NCBI GenBank assembly: GCA_964358485.1
Contig: CAYHPY010000006.1
Location: 1 to 64,000 of the forward strand
DNA from: CAYHPY01 sp964358485
GTDB taxonomy: Bacteria > Elusimicrobiota > Elusimicrobia > UBA1565 > UBA9628
Length of the DNA: 64,000 bases
Reading direction: 5' to 3'
The stretch's first letter is position 1. Every line of letters starts with the position of its first letter. The position numbers and the translations under genes were made by a program. Under the pieces are notes generated by a model. The model searched no databases. It saw nothing but the letters and a program-made list of their open reading frames with translations, and was not told the DNA's origin. Of the stretch, positions 16,940-24,663 are shown in pieces.

Positions 16940-18295
16940 TCAGCGGGCCGCGGCTTCCGCTAGTTTCATCGTCTCCACGAACCCGGTGTCGAAGACCCCG
17001 GAGCGGAAGCCCTCCGAGGCCAGGACCCGCCGGTGGAGGCCGATCGTGGTCTTGATCCCGACGATCTCGAACTCGGAGAGGGCCCGGTCGGCGCGGCGGA
17101 TGGCGGCGTCCCGGGTGGGCGCGAAGACGATGAGCTTGGCCAGCAGGCTGTCGTAATAGCTGGGGACGGTGTAGCCCGCGTAAAGATGCGTGTCCACGCG
17201 GACCCCGGCCCCGCCCGGAAGGCGCAGGCTTGTGATCTCTCCGGGGCAGGGCGCGAAATCCCGGTCGGGATCCTCGGCGTTGACCCGGTGCTCGATGGAG
17301 TGGGCGTGAATCTCCGAGGCCCGGTCCTGGCCGAAGGGGAGTTTTTCCCCGGCGGCCAGCCGGATCTGCAGTTCCACCAAGTCCAAACCCGTCACCGACT
17401 CGGTCACCGGATGCTCGACTTGCAGGCGGGTGTTGACTTCGATGAAATAGAAATTTTCCTTGGGGTCCAGCAGGAACTCCACCGTGCCGACGTTGGAGTA
17501 TTTCGCCGCCTTGGCCAGGCGCACGGCGGCCTCCTGCATGGCCTTGCGGGTGGCGGGGCTGACGGCGGGGGAGGGGGACTCCTCGATGAGCTTCTGGTGG
17601 CGCCGCTGGACGGTGCAGTCGCGCTCGGGGAAGGCCACGACCGAGCCGAAATTGTCGGCCGCGATCTGGATCTCCACGTGCCGTGGGTTCTCGATGAACT
17701 TCTCGATGTAGACGGAGTCGTCGTTGAAGGCGGCCTTGGCCTCGGTCTGGGCCAGGCGCAGCTGGTCGGCCAGGTCCTCGGGACGGCGCACCAGGCGCAG
17801 GCCCTTGCCCCCGCCTCCGGCGGCGGCTTTCACCATGACGGGAAACCCGACGGCCTCGGCCTCCTTGAGGAAATTCTTGTCCACCAAGCCCTTGGTGCCG
17901 GGAACGACCGGGACCTGCGACTCGCGGGCGAGGGTTTTGGCCGTGCTTTTGTGTCCCAGGCCGCGGATGGCGGCGGCGGGGGGGCCGATGAAGGTCAGCC
18001 CCTGGTCGGCGCAGGCCTGGGCGAAATCGGCGTTTTCGGAGAGAAAGCCGTAGCCGGGGTGGACGGCGTCGGCCCCGGTGATCTTGGCGGCCGAGAGCAC
18101 GGCCTCCTTGTCCAGGTAGCTCAGGCGGGAAGGCGCGGGGCCGATGCACACGGCCTCGTCGGCCAGGCGCGCGTGCAGGGACTCGCGGTCGGCCTCGGAA
18201 TAAACGGCCACCGACTTCACCCCCATTTCCCGGCAGGCGCGGATGACCCGGACCGCGATCTCGCTGCGGTTGGCGATGAGGATCTTTTTGAACAT
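16940..18295 (-). CDS. accC: Acetyl-CoA carboxylase, biotin carboxylase subunit
   Basis: 451 residues, standard length. ATP-dependent carboxylation of biotin for malonyl-CoA synthesis. ILIANRSEIAVRVIRACREMGVKSVAVYSEAD, MVKAAAGGGGKGLRLV (ATP-grasp glycine loop), ERDCTVQRRHQKLIEESPSPA and FIEVNTRLQVEHPVTE (catalytic Glu/Arg/Asn) are all intact. One small deviation: HSIEHRVNAEDP has His where most AccC have Cys. It follows the AccB-like gene directly, but that neighbour cannot be biotinylated, so AccC needs a biotinyl partner from elsewhere. Confidence 0.95.
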   Translation of the reverse strand: MFKKILIANRSEIAVRVIRACREMGVKSVAVYSEADRESLHARLADEAVCIGPAPSRLSYLDKEAVLSAAKITGADAVHPGYGFLSENADFAQACADQGLTFIGPPAAAIRGLGHKSTAKTLARESQVPVVPGTKGLVDKNFLKEAEAVGFPVMVKAAAGGGGKGLRLVRRPEDLADQLRLAQTEAKAAFNDDSVYIEKFIENPRHVEIQIAADNFGSVVAFPERDCTVQRRHQKLIEESPSPAVSPATRKAMQEAAVRLAKAAKYSNVGTVEFLLDPKENFYFIEVNTRLQVEHPVTESVTGLDLVELQIRLAAGEKLPFGQDRASEIHAHSIEHRVNAEDPDRDFAPCPGEITSLRLPGGAGVRVDTHLYAGYTVPSYYDSLLAKLIVFAPTRDAAIRRADRALSEFEIVGIKTTIGLHRRVLASEGFRSGVFDTGFVETMKLAEAAAR

Positions 18296-18679
18296 TTAGC
18301 GGGGCTCGATGAAGAACAGGGGCTGTCCGTACTGGGCCGGAGCGCCGGCCTCGATGAGCACCTTCTTGACAAGCCCGGCGCAGGGCGCGGTGACCGCGAC
18401 GGGGCGGCCGAGGCCGGTCTCGATGAGGCCCAAGGGGTCCCCGGCCTCGACGGATTTTCCCTCGGCGGCGAGGGGGGCCTTTCCGTTCTCGGCAGGGCGG
18501 AAGATTCCGACGGTCTGCGCCGTCACGGGAACCATGGGATGAAAGGGAAAGCGCACGGGGGCGGGAGCCGCCCCGGGGCCGGAAAGGGAGAAACCCTTGC
18601 CCTCCTCCTTGAATTCGACCTCCAGGAGGTCGGTGGTTTTGATCCAGGCCACGATGTCTCGGATTTCTTCGGTTTGCAT
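18296..18679 (-). CDS. AccB-like protein lacking the biotinylation lysine (BADC-like)
   Basis: 127 residues. The position directly upstream of accC, the N-terminal helix (IRDIVAWIKTTDLLEVEFKEEG), the linker and the C-terminal beta domain all fit a biotin carboxyl carrier protein. The EAMKM biotin site is absent, however. In VEAGDPLGLIETGLGRPVAV the residues at the site are Glu87-Thr-Gly-Leu90-Gly, with Leu in place of Lys. Plant plastid BADC proteins have the same kind of change and act as regulatory AccB mimics. Reading of the codons was checked directly; it is not a frameshift. The gene begins one base after the cdd stop. Confidence 0.8.
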   Translation of the reverse strand: MQTEEIRDIVAWIKTTDLLEVEFKEEGKGFSLSGPGAAPAPVRFPFHPMVPVTAQTVGIFRPAENGKAPLAAEGKSVEAGDPLGLIETGLGRPVAVTAPCAGLVKKVLIEAGAPAQYGQPLFFIEPR

Positions 18680-18680
18680 G

Positions 18681-19211
18681 TTATTTTCTCCGCCCGCGGG
18701 CGCGTTTTGATTTTTTGCTCGGGGAAGGCCGGCGGCGCCTTCGCTTGGCCGCGGCTCCGGCGCGGTTGCGGAGCAGGTTTTGGGGATTGGCGGCAAGCAG
18801 GCCCGAGGCCAGAGGGTCGAAGGCCGAGGGAAGCATGGCATGGACCGAGGTCCGCTTGACCGTCTGCCGTCGCGGGTTGGAGTTGAGGTCGACCAGGTAG
18901 AGGGCCGTCTCCTTGGTGGAGAACTCGAACATCACCTGGCGGCAGGCCCCGCACGGCTTGGGGGAGCGCCCGGCGATGCAGATCGCCTTCATGCCGCGCT
19001 GGTTGCGGGAGATGGCGTTGAAGATGGCCGCGCGCTCGGCGCAGATCGTCAGGCCGTAGGATGCGTTCTCAACGTTGCAGCCCGCGAAGATCCGGCCGGA
19101 TTCGGTCAACACCGAGGCCCCGACCGCGAATCGGGAGTAGGGGCAGTAAGCGTGCTTCTGCGCCGAAACCGCGGCTTCGACGAGGCGGGCGATCACTTTG
19201 GGGGATTTCAT
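18681..19211 (-). CDS. cdd: Cytidine deaminase with a basic C-terminal tail
   Basis: 176 residues. Deaminates cytidine and deoxycytidine. The zinc site is complete: CNVENASYGLTICAERAA supplies Cys and the catalytic Glu, and PCGACRQVMFEF the other two Cys ligands. Homotetrameric Cdd enzymes are about 130-140 residues. Here the fold ends near 125, and the tail runs through LLRNRAGAAAKRRRRR to KKSKRARGRRK, strongly basic like an RNA- or DNA-binding arm. The ATG overlaps the stop of add (ATGA). Confidence 0.9.
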   Translation of the reverse strand: MKSPKVIARLVEAAVSAQKHAYCPYSRFAVGASVLTESGRIFAGCNVENASYGLTICAERAAIFNAISRNQRGMKAICIAGRSPKPCGACRQVMFEFSTKETALYLVDLNSNPRRQTVKRTSVHAMLPSAFDPLASGLLAANPQNLLRNRAGAAAKRRRRRPSPSKKSKRARGRRK

Positions 19212-20281
19212 CTGCGCGTTCCTCCTTCGGCCGTCGCGGCCAACGACTCGATTTCCGCGGTGAAGCGCCGTTTGAGTGCCGTTCGGCGCGGTTCGGGCAT
19301 GAAAAGGTGGTCCACCGACGCGGCGGCCAGGGCGGTCAGTTCCTGCAGGGTGAAGCCCAGGGTCAGGGCTTGCTCATACTCATGGGTCAAATCGATGCCG
19401 ATGATTCCCCGATCGTCGGTATTGAGCGTCACCGGAAGGCCCGCCCGGTGGAAGGAGAGGGCGGGGTGGCTTCCCAGGTCGGAAACGGTTTTGGTCATGA
19501 TATTGGAGGTCAAGCCGATTTCCACGGGGACTCGCCGCCGGATCGCTTCCTGAAGCAGGGCGGGGGACTCCAAAAGGCGGATGCCGTGGCCGATGCGCAT
19601 CACGCCCAATTGAAGGGCCGCCTCGAGATTCTTGGTGCCGGTCGTCTCCCCGGCGTGGCAGGTCGTGTAAATGCCCAGGGTCCGGGCTTCCTCGTAGAAA
19701 TCCGCGTAGTCCAGGGTGGGAAAACGAGCTTCGTCGCCGGCCAGGTCCAGGCCCACGACCGCCGGAGTCTCGCCGGGGTCGGGGTGGAAAAATTTCTTGA
19801 GGGTCTCGAAGGAGCGGCGGTTCTGGGCGGGGCCGTGGGAGCGGAAGAGGCAGACGATGACCGCGCTCGTGGTCCCGAAATCGCGGCGTCCCCGAGCCAG
19901 ACCTTTCAGGGCGGCCTCGACCACCGCGTCGGTATCGAACCCCGGGGCCTCCTGGAGGGACGGAGCGAAGCGTACTTCGACATGGCGGATGTTCTCGGCC
20001 GCGCAGTCCGACACGAGCTCGTAGGCGATCCGTTCCACCGCCCCGGGAGACCGGAGCAACGGGTACAGGAGATCGAACACGTCCAGAAATTCCTTGAGCG
20101 AGCGGCAGGTGGGCGCCACGGTCACGAAACGCTTGAGGTCCGCCGCGTTGTCGGCCGGAAGCTTGATCCCGAGTTCCCGGGCCAGGGCCAGGGCCGTGGC
20201 GGGCCGGACCGAGCCGTCCAGGTGGCAATGGAGGTCGGTTTTGGGCAGGCGGCGCAGAAAGTCCCGGGGAGCGCTCGTCAT
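19208..20281 (-). CDS. add: Adenosine deaminase
   Basis: 357 residues. Metal-dependent hydrolase that converts adenosine to inosine. KTDLHCHLDGSVRP holds the two metal His, HAGET the catalytic region, GHGIRLLE the next conserved His and TLNTDDRGI the metal Asp. Length and motif order match bacterial Add. ATG at 20281 overlaps the stop of mtnP. Together with mtnP and cdd it forms a nucleoside-salvage block. Adenine deaminase activity is a less likely alternative. Confidence 0.92.
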   Translation of the reverse strand: MTSAPRDFLRRLPKTDLHCHLDGSVRPATALALARELGIKLPADNAADLKRFVTVAPTCRSLKEFLDVFDLLYPLLRSPGAVERIAYELVSDCAAENIRHVEVRFAPSLQEAPGFDTDAVVEAALKGLARGRRDFGTTSAVIVCLFRSHGPAQNRRSFETLKKFFHPDPGETPAVVGLDLAGDEARFPTLDYADFYEEARTLGIYTTCHAGETTGTKNLEAALQLGVMRIGHGIRLLESPALLQEAIRRRVPVEIGLTSNIMTKTVSDLGSHPALSFHRAGLPVTLNTDDRGIIGIDLTHEYEQALTLGFTLQELTALAAASVDHLFMPEPRRTALKRRFTAEIESLAATAEGGTRR

Positions 20282-21180
20282 TTTTTTAGGTATTTTCCGA
20301 CGATCAGGTCCAGGGCCTTGCGGGTCTTGGGCGGGATCGCCGCGGGGTTGGTGAATATGGACCCGGCCAGAGCGTCGCCGCAGGCGCAGGCCGTCGGGCC
20401 GGCCGCGGCGGAGGCGGTCGCGGCGATGAGCCGTTGGGCGTTCTCCACGTTGGCGGTGAGGTTGGCGATCACCACCTGGTTGGTGACCTCCTCGCCGTCC
20501 TTCCAGCAGTCGTAGTCGGTGACCAGGGCCACCGTCGCGTAGCAAAGCTCCGCCTCCCGGGCGAGCTTGGCCTCCGGGACGACCGTCATCCCGATCAGGG
20601 AGTAGCCCTGCGCCCGGTGATACTCCGATTCCGCCCTCGTGGAGAACTGGGGGCCCTCCATGCAGGCGTAAACCCCGCCCCAGTGGGAGGTGATCCCCAG
20701 GGACTCGGAGGTCTTAAAGAGGAGCTTGCGCAGTTCCGGACAGAACGGGTGGGCGAAGGCGGTGTGGGCGACGCAGCCGTCGCCGAAGAATGTGGAGCGG
20801 CGGCCCTTGGTCTCGTCGACGATCTGGTCCGGGAAGACGAAGTGCCGGGGGACCAATTCCTCCCGCAAGGAGCCGACGGCGGCCACGCCGATGATCCGCC
20901 GCACCCCCAGGGATTTCAGGGCCCAGATATTGGCCCGTCCGTTGATTTCCCCGGGAAGGAGGACATGCCCTTTGCCGTGCCGGGCGAGAAAGGCGCAGTC
21001 CACGCCGCCCAGCTTGCCCAGGATGATGGGGGATGAGGGTTTCCCGAATGGTGTTTTAACCGCCACTTCCCGGGCCTCGGTCAACCCCTTCATGCCGTAG
21101 AGGCCGGAACCGCCTATAACCCCGACAGGGGATGGATGTTCGTTTCTTTCTTTGTAGTTCCGTTGTCTCTCTTTTTTCAC
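20278..21180 (-). CDS. mtnP: S-methyl-5'-thioadenosine phosphorylase
   Basis: 300 residues. Splits methylthioadenosine to adenine and methylthioribose 1-phosphate in methionine salvage. GVIGGSGLYGMKGL at the start, FLARHGKGHVLLPGEINGRANIWALKSLG (phosphate site), GGVYACMEGPQFSTRAES and the base-site segment VTDYDCWKDGEEVTNQVV are typical of the MTAP group. GTG start at 21180 overlaps the upstream TGA (GTGA). The N-terminus has an extra Lys/Arg/Glu-rich stretch of about 15 residues. Confidence 0.93.
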   Translation of the reverse strand: MKKERQRNYKERNEHPSPVGVIGGSGLYGMKGLTEAREVAVKTPFGKPSSPIILGKLGGVDCAFLARHGKGHVLLPGEINGRANIWALKSLGVRRIIGVAAVGSLREELVPRHFVFPDQIVDETKGRRSTFFGDGCVAHTAFAHPFCPELRKLLFKTSESLGITSHWGGVYACMEGPQFSTRAESEYHRAQGYSLIGMTVVPEAKLAREAELCYATVALVTDYDCWKDGEEVTNQVVIANLTANVENAQRLIAATASAAAGPTACACGDALAGSIFTNPAAIPPKTRKALDLIVGKYLKK

Positions 21181-21560
21181 GGAACATACCCTCCCAACGG
21201 CAACAATTCATGGATATAGTTGTCGAGCTGCTCGAACATCAGGGGCTTCTGGATGAACCGGGTCTTGGGATCGTCGGGCAAAATGGTCTTGATCCGCTCG
21301 AAGGGGTGCGCGCTCATGAAGATGATCGGGATTTTATTGGTCTTGGGGTCGTTTTGGAGGACCTTGTAGGCGGCCGAGCCGTAGGCGCCCGGCATCTGGA
21401 TGTCGGTGATGATCAGGTGCGGCTGGTGCTCCCCGGCCTTCTGGGAAAGCGCGTAGCCATCATTGGCGACCAGCACCAGGTGGTTCTTTGAGGCCAGGTA
21501 TTCGCTCAGCAGATTGGTGATGTCCAGGTTGTCGTCGGCGATGAGGATTTGGGCGATCAC
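21177..21560 (-). CDS. Single-domain response regulator
   Basis: 127 residues, a receiver domain only. ILIADDN supplies the acidic pair, Asp53 in LIITDIQMP is the phosphoacceptor, MSAHP holds the conserved Ser, and Lys105 in FIQKPL completes the site. There is no output domain, so it must act through a protein partner, as CheY/Spo0F-like proteins do. GTG start overlaps the glyA stop (GTGA). No histidine kinase is nearby; the HD-GYP gene of the same operon is a possible functional neighbour. Confidence 0.88.
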   Translation of the reverse strand: MIAQILIADDNLDITNLLSEYLASKNHLVLVANDGYALSQKAGEHQPHLIITDIQMPGAYGSAAYKVLQNDPKTNKIPIIFMSAHPFERIKTILPDDPKTRFIQKPLMFEQLDNYIHELLPLGGYVP

Positions 21561-22816
21561 GCGGCGGCCTCGGCCATTTCGGGGTAGAGGGGAAAGCGGC
21601 GGCACAGGTCGCGGACCTTGCCCCGGACGGCCCCGACGAAGGCGGCGTCGGAGCGCCGCTCGATGGTCTCGGAGATCAAATCGGCGATGAGGTCCATTTC
21701 GGCGGTTCCCATGCCGCGGGTCGTCACCGCCGGGGTCCCGATCCGGATTCCGGAGGCCACGAAGGGCTTCTGGGGGTCGAAGGGGATGGCGTTCTTGTTG
21801 ACCGTGATGCCGGCCCGGTCCAGGACTTCCTCGGCTTCCTTGCCGGTCACGCCCTTGGGGCGCAGGTCCGCGCAGAGCAGGTGGCAGTCGGTGCCGCCCG
21901 AGACGATCCGAAAGCCCCGGGCGGTCAGCGCCGCGGCCAGACGCCGGGCGTTGGCCAGGACTTGGCCCTGGTAAGCCTTGAACTCGGGGCGCAGGGCTTC
22001 CGCGAAGCAGACCGCCTTGGCGGCGATCACGTGCATCAGCGGCCCTCCCTGGGTTCCGGGAAAATTGATCTTGTCGACCGCCGCGGCGTGCGCGGAGCGG
22101 CAGAGGATCATGCCCCCCCGCGGGCCGCGGAGGGTCTTGTGGGTGGTGGTGGTCGTGAAGTCGGCCAACGGCACGGGGGACGGGTAGGCCCCGGCGGCGA
22201 TGAGCCCCGCGTAGTGGGCGATGTCGGCCGCGAAAAAGGCGCCGACCGAGTCGGCGACGCGCTTGAGGCGCGCCCAGTCGAAGATCCGGGAGTAGTTGGA
22301 GGCGCCGGCGAAGATCAGCTTGGGTTTGTGCTCGGCGGCCAGCCTTTCGGCCTCCTCGTAGTCGATGAGCTCGGTCTCGCGGTCGACGCTGATGGGAACG
22401 ATTTTGAAGAACTTCCCGGAGAAGTTGAGCGGGTGTCCGTGCGAGAGGTGGCCGCCGTGGGCCAGGTTCATGCCCATGACGGTGTCTCCGGGGGAAAGGA
22501 CGGACAGGTACATGGAAATGTTGGCCTGGGTTCCGGAATGGGGTTGGACGTTGGCGTGCTCGGCGCCGAAGAGGCGCTTGGCCCGCTCGATGGCCAAAGA
22601 TTCCGCGATGTCCACGAATTCGCAGCCGCCGTAATAGCGCTTGCCCGGGTAGCCTTCGGCGTATTTGTTGGTCAGCACCGATCCCTGGGCCTCGAGGACG
22701 GCGCGGGAGGCGTAATTCTCGGAGGCGATGAGCTCCAAGCCGTCTTCCTGGCGGCGGATCTCGCGGGAAACGGCGTCATAAATTTGCGGGTCGGAGGTTT
22801 TCAGGTTCTCAAGCAT
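21557..22816 (-). CDS. glyA: Serine hydroxymethyltransferase
   Basis: 419 residues. PLP enzyme interconverting serine and glycine with tetrahydrofolate. ELIASENYASRAVLEAQGSVLTNKYAEGYPGKRYYGG, NVQPHSGTQAN, and the PLP-lysine motif TTTTHKTLRGPRGG are intact. The start at 22816 lies inside the end of the phosphatase gene (8-base overlap). An essential housekeeping gene in the middle of the overlapping minus-strand operon. Confidence 0.96.
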   Translation of the reverse strand: MLENLKTSDPQIYDAVSREIRRQEDGLELIASENYASRAVLEAQGSVLTNKYAEGYPGKRYYGGCEFVDIAESLAIERAKRLFGAEHANVQPHSGTQANISMYLSVLSPGDTVMGMNLAHGGHLSHGHPLNFSGKFFKIVPISVDRETELIDYEEAERLAAEHKPKLIFAGASNYSRIFDWARLKRVADSVGAFFAADIAHYAGLIAAGAYPSPVPLADFTTTTTHKTLRGPRGGMILCRSAHAAAVDKINFPGTQGGPLMHVIAAKAVCFAEALRPEFKAYQGQVLANARRLAAALTARGFRIVSGGTDCHLLCADLRPKGVTGKEAEEVLDRAGITVNKNAIPFDPQKPFVASGIRIGTPAVTTRGMGTAEMDLIADLISETIERRSDAAFVGAVRGKVRDLCRRFPLYPEMAEAAA

Positions 22817-23276
22817 GTTTTTTCACCAGGGCCTCGACGGCCTCCTTGATCTTGACCAGGCATTCCTCGTGCACCTTGAGGGACTGCCCGACCGGGTCCT
22901 CGATGTTGGGCGAAGGCAGGTCCAGGTAGCGCCGCAGGACGTGGAGCTTCGTCTCGAATTCCGGATAGCGGTCGAAAACCTCGTCCCGGTGCTCGTCGGT
23001 CATGACCAGGGCCAGGTCCGCCCAGCGCAAAAGGTCCCGGGTGACCAATTGGGCGATGTGCTCGAATTCCCCGACGCCCTCCTTGCCCAGGCACTCGCGG
23101 ACCTGTTTGGAGACTTGAAAGTAGCGCTCCGCGGCCACGCCGCAGGAGCGGGCCTCCCAGCCGAGCTTGCGGACCTCGGAGATCCTGAGCAGCATCCGCT
23201 CGGCCATCACGCTCCGGCAGGTGTTGCCGGTGCAGATGAACAGGATCTTGCGCGGCGGGGCGCCGTCCGGGCTCAT
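22809..23276 (-). CDS. Low-molecular-weight protein-tyrosine-phosphatase-like protein
   Basis: 155 residues. ILFICTGNTCRSVMAE is the P-loop C(X)5R with Cys15 and Arg21, followed by Ser. LPSPNIEDPVGQS carries the conserved DP general acid. These enzymes dephosphorylate protein arginine or tyrosine residues. In this position, between a Sua5-like gene and glyA, the order resembles the YwlC-YwlE-GlyA-type clusters of Firmicutes, where YwlE is a protein-arginine phosphatase. The Thr in CTGNTCR fits that subgroup. Confidence 0.88.
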   Translation of the reverse strand: MSPDGAPPRKILFICTGNTCRSVMAERMLLRISEVRKLGWEARSCGVAAERYFQVSKQVRECLGKEGVGEFEHIAQLVTRDLLRWADLALVMTDEHRDEVFDRYPEFETKLHVLRRYLDLPSPNIEDPVGQSLKVHEECLVKIKEAVEALVKKHA

Positions 23277-23911
23277 GAGGTCTGGCCCAGGGCCTCGAAG
23301 ATCGTGGAGCGGCTGATCGAACCCTCGCGCAGGAGCCGGACCTGGGGCTGGGTGGCGTCGACCAGGGTCGACTCGATGCCGGAGACTTTCCCGCCGTCGA
23401 TGATGAAATCAACGAGGCCGTTGAATTCCTTGGCCACGGAGGCCCCGTCGGAGAGAGCGAGCTCGCCGGTCTTGTTGGCGGAGGTGACCGCCCAGGGAAC
23501 CCCGGATTGCTCGAGCAGGCGCAGGGCCACGGGGTGGTTCGGAATCCGGATGGCGATGGTCGAATATTCCGCGAAAGTCAGGATGCGCCCCTGCTCGGTG
23601 GGTTTGAGGACCAAGGTCAGGGCGCCCGGCCAGAAGCGCTTGGCGAGGGTCTCGGCGGCGGGGGTCCACTGCACCCAGCGCTGGGCCTCGGCCACGGACC
23701 AGACCATGATGGGCAGGGGCTTGTGGTTCGGGCGCTCCTTGATCTGGTAGATGCGGCGGGCCGCCGCCTTGATGAGCCCCGTCGAACCGATTCCGTAAAC
23801 CGTGTCGGTCGGGAAGGCCACCACCTTGCAGCCGCGGGCGCCCTCGGCCGCCTTGCGAAGGGCGTCGGCCGGAAGCGGGGCGCGTTCCGCCAGGTGAAGA
23901 ATCTCGGTCAT
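23273..23911 (-). CDS. ywlC: L-threonylcarbamoyladenylate synthase (Sua5/YwlC/TsaC type)
   Basis: 212 residues. First step of t6A37 tRNA modification. GCKVVAFPTDTVYGIGSTGL, IYQIKERPNHKPLPIMV and FWPGALTLVLKPT are diagnostic of the family. SGVPWAVTSANKTGELA and IIDGG..SGIESTLVD follow. The protein ends soon after, so it lacks the extra C-terminal domain of Sua5 proper. ATG at 23911 overlaps the rsmI stop by four bases, and its own stop overlaps the phosphatase start. Confidence 0.93.
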   Translation of the reverse strand: MTEILHLAERAPLPADALRKAAEGARGCKVVAFPTDTVYGIGSTGLIKAAARRIYQIKERPNHKPLPIMVWSVAEAQRWVQWTPAAETLAKRFWPGALTLVLKPTEQGRILTFAEYSTIAIRIPNHPVALRLLEQSGVPWAVTSANKTGELALSDGASVAKEFNGLVDFIIDGGKVSGIESTLVDATQPQVRLLREGSISRSTIFEALGQTS

Positions 23912-24663
23912 GGGGCCTCCTCGGGGCCCTCGTCCTTGGCGCCGGGGTGAAATAGAGCCACGATTTCCCCCAGGATTTCGGGGCGGCCGGCCAGGGAGGC
24001 CCTGACTTCCGAGACCGAACCGCGGAGCCATTCCTCATGCACTTTGGAAAGCTCTCGGGCGACGCAGGCGGCGGCCTCGGGCCCCAGGACCTCGGCCGCC
24101 AGGTCCAGGAGATCCAGAATCCGGTAAGGGGATTCGTAGACCGCGATCGTCCTCCTCAGGGAAGCGGCCTCCGCCAGCGCGCGCTTGCGCCGGCTCGAGG
24201 ACCGGGGGAGAAAACCGAGGAAAACGAAGGAATCGCCGGGAAGGCCGGATCCGGCCACCGCCGCGGCGACGGCGCAGGGGCCCGGCATCACGGTCACGGG
24301 GATGCGCTCCGCTCGGGCCAGCTCCACGATCCGCCGGCCGGGGTCGGAGATTCCCGGCAGCCCGCCGTCGGACACCAGGGCCACCGAGCGGCCCTCGCGC
24401 AGCAGGCGCAGCAGGCGGTCCGCCGAGCCGGGATGATGCTCGTCGTAGCGCTGCACGGACTTGGAGATGCCGAAATGGCTCAGCAGGGCCCGGGTCCGGC
24501 GGGTGTCCTCGCAGTAGACGGTGGAGGCTTCCCTCAGGGCGCGCAGGGCCCGGGGCGTCATGTCCTCGAGGTTTCCGATGGGGGTGGAGACGACGACCAG
24601 GCCCGGGGCCGGGGAACGGGAGCCCGCGGGGACCGGAAGTTCCTCAGTGCTCGTGGCGCTCAT
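23908..24663 (-). CDS. rsmI: 16S rRNA (cytidine-1402-2'-O)-methyltransferase
   Basis: 251 residues. SAM-dependent tetrapyrrole-methylase fold. LVVVSTPIGNLEDMTPRALRALREASTVYCEDTRRTRALLSHFGI and VALVSDGGLPGISDPG are the RsmI signatures. VTVMPGPCAVAAAVAGSGLPGDSFVFLGFLPR follows. The protein modifies the decoding centre of the small ribosomal subunit. The start lies 20 bases inside the HD-GYP gene. The N-terminal ~20 residues are Ser/Pro-rich and poorly conserved. Confidence 0.94.
   Translation of the reverse strand: MSATSTEELPVPAGSRSPAPGLVVVSTPIGNLEDMTPRALRALREASTVYCEDTRRTRALLSHFGISKSVQRYDEHHPGSADRLLRLLREGRSVALVSDGGLPGISDPGRRIVELARAERIPVTVMPGPCAVAAAVAGSGLPGDSFVFLGFLPRSSSRRKRALAEAASLRRTIAVYESPYRILDLLDLAAEVLGPEAAACVARELSKVHEEWLRGSVSEVRASLAGRPEILGEIVALFHPGAKDEGPEEAP

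Noticed and set aside
18296..18679. Frameshift or misread of a normal AccB
   Set aside because: Codons before, through and after the site read in one frame with the correct flanking residues; only the EAMKM block differs.
17033..18859. 608-codon open frame opposite accC and accB
   Set aside because: Composition is a reverse shadow of accC (Gly/Leu/Asp-rich); accC has all its motifs on the minus strand.
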